Shown in pieces: positions 31,430 through 35,970 of a stretch of 35,970 nt of DNA (position 1 is the stretch's first letter; each line of letters starts with the position of its first letter). The DNA is from Pontimonas sp. Its GTDB lineage: Bacteria > Actinomycetota > Actinomycetes > Actinomycetales > Microbacteriaceae. The stretch is from positions 1-35,970 of the forward strand of contig JAIOWV010000003.1 of the NCBI GenBank assembly GCA_021741945.1. The letters are read 5' to 3'. Below the pieces are notes generated by a model. It worked only from the letters and a program-made list of their open reading frames with translations, did no database searches and was not told the DNA's origin. The position numbers and the translations under genes are program-made.

Positions 31430-33730
31430 CTACTGTGGCGAATAGCCCACTACGGGGCCAAGGACGTTGGGAATAGTCCCGCGACGAATGTGATCCAGCT
31501 CGTCAAGGCTGAAGCTGAACAGCTCCGCGATGTCGAGAGCCTGTGAGGGGGTCTCGGTCACACCAATACGCGCCACCGGCACCCCGCGCCCAGCGCAGAG
31601 CCCACGGAACTTGACGTCGTCCTCCCTGGCAACCGTCACGACCATGCGCGCGATGGACTCCGAGAACAGGGCCGCCCGGTTATCGACTCCATAGGATTCA
31701 AGAACTTCGGAGAGCCAGATTCTGGCGCCCACTCGCCTGCGGAGGACACCCTCGACCAAAGTCTGGAACAGGCCTCCTGTGGAGACATCGTGGGCGCTGG
31801 TGACTAGCCCATCCTTTGCGGCAACAACCATGAGACCGGCCAGGGCTCGCTCGGCCGCCAGGTTGGGGGCTGGGGGCATCCCACCCAAGTGTCCGTGGAC
31901 GGCGTCCGCCCACATGCTGCCATCAAGCTCGGCGTGGGTTTCACCCAAAAGGTAGATGTTCTCGCCATCGTCCTGCCAACCGCTTGGCAAACGACGATCC
32001 ACAGTGTCGATCACACCCATCACAGCAACGACAGGGGTGGGGTGAATCGGAGTGGTCCCTGTCTGGTTGTAGAGGCTGACATTGCCACCAGTGACCGGAA
32101 CCTCGAGCTCCAAGCATGCGTCCGCAAGCCCACGTACAGCCTCAGCGAACTGCCACATCACTTCCGGATCCTCGGGGCTGCCAAAGTTCAAGCAGTCACT
32201 GACTGCACGAGGTTCGGCCCCCGTTGCAGCGACGTTGCGATAGGCCTCGGACAGGGCGAGTTGAGCCCCCAGGTAGGGGTCCAGGTAGCTGTAACGACCA
32301 TTGGCGTCGGTGGCCAGAGCAACGCCCAAGCCAGACTCTTCGTCAACTCGAATCATGCCGGCGTCATCGGGGTAACTGAGCGCTGTGTTGCCCATGACGT
32401 AGCGGTCGTACTGGTTAGTGATCCATTCCGGGTTAGCCAGATTGGGGGAACCAAGGACGGCGAGGGCTTCATCGCGCAACACACTGGGCTCCAGGGAGAG
32501 CCCTGCGGTCGCGAGCGAGTCGGCTTGGACCTTATCCAGCCAGGCTGGCCGGTGATAGGGGCGCTCATACACGGGAGAGTCAATCGCGACGGTCTTCGGA
32601 TCGACATCAACGATGGTTTCACCCTTCCAGCGGATAACCAGTCGCCCGCTGTCGTTGACTTCTCCGAGGACGCTTGTTTCTACTTCCCATTTATCCGTAA
32701 TTGCTAAGAACGCCTCGAGCTTCTCCGGTGTGACGATTGCCATCATGCGCTCTTGGCTCTCCGACATCAAAATTTCTTCGGCGGTCAACGAGTTATCTCG
32801 CAACAACACGTGATCGAGAACGATGTCCATGCCACTGTTGCCATTGGCTGCCAACTCGGAGGTCGCGCAACTGATCCCCGCGGCTCCGAGGTCTTGAATG
32901 CCTTCCACGACGTTTTCGGCAAAGAGCTCGAGACAGCATTCGATGAGAACTTTCTCCGCAAACGGGTCACCGACCTGCACCGAGGGGCGTTTGGTGGGAC
33001 CACCCTCGTCGAAGGTCTCACTGGCCAGAATCGATGCCCCACCGATTCCATCGCCACCGGTCCTCGCACCAAAAAGCACAACCTTGTTGCCAGCACCACT
33101 GGCGCTCGCGAGGTGGAGATCCTCGTGGCGAAGAACCCCAAGAGCCAAGGCGTTGACCAAAGGGTTGTTTTGGTAGATGGGGTCAAACCAGGTTTCTCCG
33201 CCGATGTTGGGCAAACCCAAGCAGTTGCCATAGAAGCTGATGCCGCTGACCACACCCGGTGCCACCCGGGCAGTGTCGGGGTGGGTCAGCGATCCAAAGC
33301 GCAAGGCATCCATTACGGCGACTGGCCTGGCACCCATCGAGATGATGTCGCGCACAATCCCGCCAACACCGGTGGCCGCGCCCTGGAAAGGCTCAATGAA
33401 GCTTGGGTGATTGTGGCTTTCAATTTTGAACGTCACGGCCCAGCCTTCGCCAATATCGACAACGCCGGCGTTTTCACCCATGCCGACCATCAGGTGTTTG
33501 CGCATGGTGTCGTTCACCTTCTGACCAAACTGGCGAAGGTGAACCTTGGAGGACTTATATGAGCAGTGCTCGCTCCACATCACCGAATACATGGCGAGCT
33601 CGCCGGAGGTTGGTCTGCGGCCGAGCAGCGACTTGATCTCCTCGTATTCGTTGGTCTTGAGGCCAAGAGCTTCATAGGGCTGTTCGCGCTCGGGAGTAGC
33701 TTCTGCGTTGGCGACGCTATCGAGGGCCAT
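31430..33730 (-). CDS. purL: Phosphoribosylformylglycinamidine synthase subunit PurL (small type)
   Basis: A 766-residue ATP-dependent subunit of FGAM synthase, the fourth step of de novo purine synthesis. Conserved blocks are MYSVMWSEHCSYKSSK, IGEGWAVTFKIESHNHPS, GATGVGGIVRDI, and FGARTGGDGIGGAS. The length fits the small PurL that needs PurS and PurQ. The frame is open to 33850, but the ATG at 33730 overlaps the preceding gene's TAA (TAATG) and gives the right N-terminus (MALDSVANAEATPE). It is the last gene of purS-purQ-DUF3817-purL. Confidence 0.96.
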   Translation of the reverse strand: MALDSVANAEATPEREQPYEALGLKTNEYEEIKSLLGRRPTSGELAMYSVMWSEHCSYKSSKVHLRQFGQKVNDTMRKHLMVGMGENAGVVDIGEGWAVTFKIESHNHPSFIEPFQGAATGVGGIVRDIISMGARPVAVMDALRFGSLTHPDTARVAPGVVSGISFYGNCLGLPNIGGETWFDPIYQNNPLVNALALGVLRHEDLHLASASGAGNKVVLFGARTGGDGIGGASILASETFDEGGPTKRPSVQVGDPFAEKVLIECCLELFAENVVEGIQDLGAAGISCATSELAANGNSGMDIVLDHVLLRDNSLTAEEILMSESQERMMAIVTPEKLEAFLAITDKWEVETSVLGEVNDSGRLVIRWKGETIVDVDPKTVAIDSPVYERPYHRPAWLDKVQADSLATAGLSLEPSVLRDEALAVLGSPNLANPEWITNQYDRYVMGNTALSYPDDAGMIRVDEESGLGVALATDANGRYSYLDPYLGAQLALSEAYRNVAATGAEPRAVSDCLNFGSPEDPEVMWQFAEAVRGLADACLELEVPVTGGNVSLYNQTGTTPIHPTPVVAVMGVIDTVDRRLPSGWQDDGENIYLLGETHAELDGSMWADAVHGHLGGMPPAPNLAAERALAGLMVVAAKDGLVTSAHDVSTGGLFQTLVEGVLRRRVGARIWLSEVLESYGVDNRAALFSESIARMVVTVAREDDVKFRGLCAGRGVPVARIGVTETPSQALDIAELFSFSLDELDHIRRGTIPNVLGPVVGYSPQ

Positions 33731-34203
33731 TAGCGGTTCCCCCATTCGGTGGGAGAACCCAGTAGCAAGAGAACCGTCAACACAGCCGCCATCCCGAGGA
33801 CAATAACGACAAAGAACCACGCTGGGTGGCGCAGCCAGAAACGTAGCCACCGATCCACGAGCCTGGAATCCCGCGGGTCACCAGAGTCCTCAAGGCGCCA
33901 GGAGCCCTCGAGCTTGTTCCGTGCAACCAGCCAGCGGTCAAAGGGCAGCGTTGCGTACGGGGGGATGGCGGCAACGAGAGCCACGGCAATAGTCCCGAAC
34001 CCCCACCGCTGGTTCATCCCCACGACAACTGCCGTGATGCAGTACGCGATAAAAATAATGCCGTGGCTAAGGCCAGCGACGAAGAACAGTTCCCCTTCAT
34101 ACCCAAAGCCGTAGCGGGCAATCATCGCAATGATCAGTCCGGTCCAGGTGACCATCTCGGCTGTAGCCATGGCGGCATAGAGCGACCCAGGAGTCTTGGT
34201 CAT
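33730..34203 (-). CDS. DUF3817-like integral membrane protein inside the purSQL operon
   Basis: A 157-residue membrane protein with about four spans. The N-terminal half (AMATAEMVTWTGLIIAM, then FVAGLSHGIIFIAYCITAVVV) resembles the DUF3817 family of actinobacteria. A charged cytoplasmic segment follows (about 90-122), then a last span near 128-148. It starts with ATGA overlapping the purQ stop and ends in TAATG overlapping the purL start, so it is translationally coupled on both sides. The function is unknown. Confidence 0.82.
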   Translation of the reverse strand: MTKTPGSLYAAMATAEMVTWTGLIIAMIARYGFGYEGELFFVAGLSHGIIFIAYCITAVVVGMNQRWGFGTIAVALVAAIPPYATLPFDRWLVARNKLEGSWRLEDSGDPRDSRLVDRWLRFWLRHPAWFFVVIVLGMAAVLTVLLLLGSPTEWGNR

Positions 34204-34895
34204 GCCGCCACCACAGAGCGCAATACCGAGGTGAAGATCGCCAAACCATCGGTTCCCGACTTCATTGCTAGATCAGTGTCTGGACCAAAACCTGGCTCCA
34301 CTGCGTGCTCAGGGTGAGGCATCAGGCCGACAATCCGGCCAGATTCATCGCGCAGTCCAGCGATGTCGTGCAGTGAACCATTGGGGTTTACTTCCACGTA
34401 GCGGAAGGCCACTAGGTTCTCGCCCTCAATGCGCTTGAGCGTCTCATCGTCGGCAATGAACCCGCCCTCACCGTTCTTGAGCGGAATCGTGATCTCTTGG
34501 TCAGGCGCGTAGTCGGCGGTCCAGAGGGAGTCGGTTGATTCCACGCGGAGTTTTTGGTCACGGCAGATGAAATCGCCGTGGTCATTACGAATCAGTCCAC
34601 CCGGGAGCAGCCCGGCTTCGACAAGAATCTGGAAGCCGTTACAGATCCCGAGAACGGGGAGACCCTTCCGGGCTTCGGAGATGACCTCCGACATGATCGT
34701 GGAGTGCGCAGCTATGGCACCGCAACGCAGGTAATCGCCATAGCTGAATCCACCGGGCAAGACCAGGGCGTCGACGCCCTGAAGGTCTGCTTCCTGGTGC
34801 CACAGAGGCACCGGGGTTCCACCAGCGAGGCGAATTGCGCGCTGCGCGTCGCGGTCATCGAGCGAGCCTGGAAAGGTGACAACTCCGACTCTCAT
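34200..34895 (-). CDS. purQ: Phosphoribosylformylglycinamidine synthase subunit PurQ (glutaminase)
   Basis: A 231-residue class I glutamine amidotransferase that supplies ammonia to PurL. The nucleophile is Cys85 in VLGICNGFQIL, and the His/Glu pair is in MPHPEHAVE near the C-terminus. The N-terminal MRVGVVTFPGSLDDRDA and PGGFSYGDYLRCGA are conserved. Its start overlaps the purS stop (ATGA). Confidence 0.96.
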   Translation of the reverse strand: MRVGVVTFPGSLDDRDAQRAIRLAGGTPVPLWHQEADLQGVDALVLPGGFSYGDYLRCGAIAAHSTIMSEVISEARKGLPVLGICNGFQILVEAGLLPGGLIRNDHGDFICRDQKLRVESTDSLWTADYAPDQEITIPLKNGEGGFIADDETLKRIEGENLVAFRYVEVNPNGSLHDIAGLRDESGRIVGLMPHPEHAVEPGFGPDTDLAMKSGTDGLAIFTSVLRSVVAA

Positions 34896-35149
34896 GCCGG
34901 AGATTCCTCCACTCGAATGTCGACAACGTCTTCGATGACACCGTTGGAGAGCAAGTTCTCCGCCAGGGACCTGGCGTGCTCTAGCTGCGCGGGGGTGGCG
35001 ACGCCCTCAACGTGGAGCTCGAAGCGCTTGCCGATACGAACCTCTTGGAAGTCGTCAATCTTCTGACGGTGCAATGCGCCGAGGACTGCTTTCCCCGCGG
35101 GGTCTAGCAATTCCTTCTTGGGCATGACCTCAACAACGATGATGGCCAC
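34892..35149 (-). CDS. purS: Phosphoribosylformylglycinamidine synthase subunit PurS
   Basis: An 85-residue small subunit that couples PurQ and PurL. The sequence begins MAIIVVEVMPKKELLDPAGKAV and ends with VVDIRVEES. The size and the operon order fit. It starts at a GTG; a TAGACT at 35183-35188 on the minus strand is a likely -10, giving a leader of about 27 bases. Confidence 0.94.
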   Translation of the reverse strand: MAIIVVEVMPKKELLDPAGKAVLGALHRQKIDDFQEVRIGKRFELHVEGVATPAQLEHARSLAENLLSNGVIEDVVDIRVEESPA

Positions 35150-35182
35150 GGTGCGCCCCCTTGTAACAGACGAAGTGAGACC

Positions 35183-35188
35183 AGTCTA
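35183..35188 (-). promoter_or_regulatory. -10 element for the purS-purQ-purL operon
   Basis: Minus-strand TAGACT, about 33 bases before the purS GTG. Its end lies over the stop codon of the upstream SGNH hydrolase gene. The leader holds a run of G (about 35156-35160) that could serve as a ribosome-binding site. Confidence 0.4.
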
Positions 35189-35965
35189 TCGGCCGGCTAG
35201 TTGGTCGAGTGCGCCACGCTCGAGAGCATCACGTAGGGCGAAGTGCGCCCAGTCTCGATACCCATCTACGCCGGGGTGGAAACCATCCTCGGCGAAGAAG
35301 GTGTCGTGATACCCCGAGGGCGGTGGAGACATGAACGCGTAGGGTCGGGCCTCAATAAGTGGTCGGACTGACCGCTCGATTGCTTGAGCATGCCGATACA
35401 AAATCCCTCGGAGAGGCTCGGGCAGAGTCGGGAACAAGTAAAAAGCGGGCAACGAAGAGAACAGCATCACGGCGTTCGGGTGGCCCTCACGAAGAACGGT
35501 GATGAGGCGCTCAAACCGCGCAATGGTGGGCCCGAGCGGCTTCAAGTCTTTTGCATCGTTAGTGCCAATAGACACCAAGAGAATGTCGGCTGGCTCCTCG
35601 AGAGCCGGTGGAAGAAACCTCCGGAGGATGTCTTTCGTGGTCGCGCCACTCTCGCCGACGGATCTCCAGGAGACGCCCCTCGAGAGCTCGGCACCCAGCG
35701 CAAGCGAGAACTGCGCAGTGAGCCCCTGCATCGGATCGGATACGCCAACGCCGGCGATAGTCGAATCGCCAAGCCCTAACACCTTGATTGGTGCCGGTCC
35801 GGGAGCTGTGCCCGACCAGGGTTCTGGCGCATGGGGCATGCGGGGAATCACCCGCCTCACATACTTCCCCTGCGCAAAGAGCAGTGGGGCCAGAGCCACC
35901 GCGGTTGGCCAGGCGAGCCGGTGTGAGGGCAACACCGGGGGGAATGAGTCGGCGCTCGCGCTCAC
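35186..35965 (-). CDS. SGNH/GDSL-family hydrolase with N-terminal anchor
   Basis: A 259-residue serine hydrolase. Block I is GLGDSTIAG with Ser68, block III is SIGTND (GTND at 134-137) and block V is EDGFHPG with Asp227 and His230, giving a complete catalytic set. A hydrophobic stretch at about 18-33 suggests membrane attachment. The substrate is unknown; family members are esterases or lipases acting on acyl groups. It is read from a GTG six bases from the window end, so an upstream start outside the window is possible. Confidence 0.88.
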   Translation of the reverse strand: MSASADSFPPVLPSHRLAWPTAVALAPLLFAQGKYVRRVIPRMPHAPEPWSGTAPGPAPIKVLGLGDSTIAGVGVSDPMQGLTAQFSLALGAELSRGVSWRSVGESGATTKDILRRFLPPALEEPADILLVSIGTNDAKDLKPLGPTIARFERLITVLREGHPNAVMLFSSLPAFYLFPTLPEPLRGILYRHAQAIERSVRPLIEARPYAFMSPPPSGYHDTFFAEDGFHPGVDGYRDWAHFALRDALERGALDQLAGR

Positions 35966-35970
35966 GATGA

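Noticed and set aside
31889..33562. Two long open frames (272 and 269 codons) antisense to purL
   Set aside because: Shadows of purL without ribosome-binding sites or recognisable motifs.
1..35970. CRISPR array, insertion sequence, prophage, integrase or rRNA operon
   Set aside because: No spaced direct repeats, transposase, integrase or rRNA-like sequence was seen in the window.

Overview
The window looks like a contiguous piece of a compact, moderately GC-rich actinobacterial chromosome, most likely family Microbacteriaceae and plausibly a small-genome freshwater type. The lineage evidence is a dnaK-grpE-dnaJ-hspR-clpB operon with HspR-type operators, a crtB-crtI-crtYe-crtYf-crtEb cluster for C50 carotenoids with a divergent idi, a CopD-CtaG fusion, a septum-formation-domain protein, an M. 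tuberculosis-like bifunctional dCTP deaminase, and many leaderless genes. Six convergent gene pairs overlap at their 3' ends and no intergenic gap exceeds about 190 bases. I see no IS element, prophage, CRISPR array or rRNA.

Layout. 1-2161: the end of a metal ABC transporter ATPase, a Zur-like regulator, the zinc-independent ribosomal proteins L28-L33-S14, HU, and a strong terminator. 2188-7115: a CopD-CtaG copper/oxidase-assembly fusion, an unrecognised membrane-anchored protein, a PIF1-type helicase, a YqhA-like membrane protein, and tRNA-Gly(CCC). 7160-13733: dcd, idi, the five-gene carotenoid operon and an MFS (UMF1-like) transporter. 13800-19934: a heat-shock operon preceded by three HspR-box-like inverted repeats. 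19981-26719: nitroreductase, threonine aldolase, an unrecognised 468-residue protein with metal-site-like motifs, exonuclease III, pyrE, a septum-formation-like protein, an orphan DNA methyltransferase and a SpoU RNA methyltransferase. 26705-29079: a LuxR-type response regulator with an unusual membrane histidine kinase. 29187-35965: purA, chorismate mutase, a YqaJ-like nuclease, purS-purQ-(DUF3817)-purL, and an SGNH hydrolase.

How the parts fit. The zinc block would let the cell spare zinc (a metal importer, its repressor, and ribosomal proteins without zinc ligands). Idi supplies isoprene units to phytoene synthase, desaturase, a two-subunit lycopene cyclase and an elongase/prenyltransferase; the GGPP synthase must lie elsewhere. 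HspR closes a negative feedback loop on dnaK. PurS, PurQ and PurL form one FGAM synthase, with a small membrane protein translated between PurQ and PurL.

The strongest cross-cutting pattern is a recurring TANNNT-like -10 element 6-7 nt before the start codon in ten genes, which implies leaderless transcripts and moves several starts downstream of the longest open frame. I did not find a clear new multi-gene defence or biosynthetic system. The best leads are the DUF3817 protein inside the FGAM synthase operon, the 468-residue protein with HDxxH and EELRCD motifs, the two-bundle kinase, and the inverted repeat around the yqhA start.
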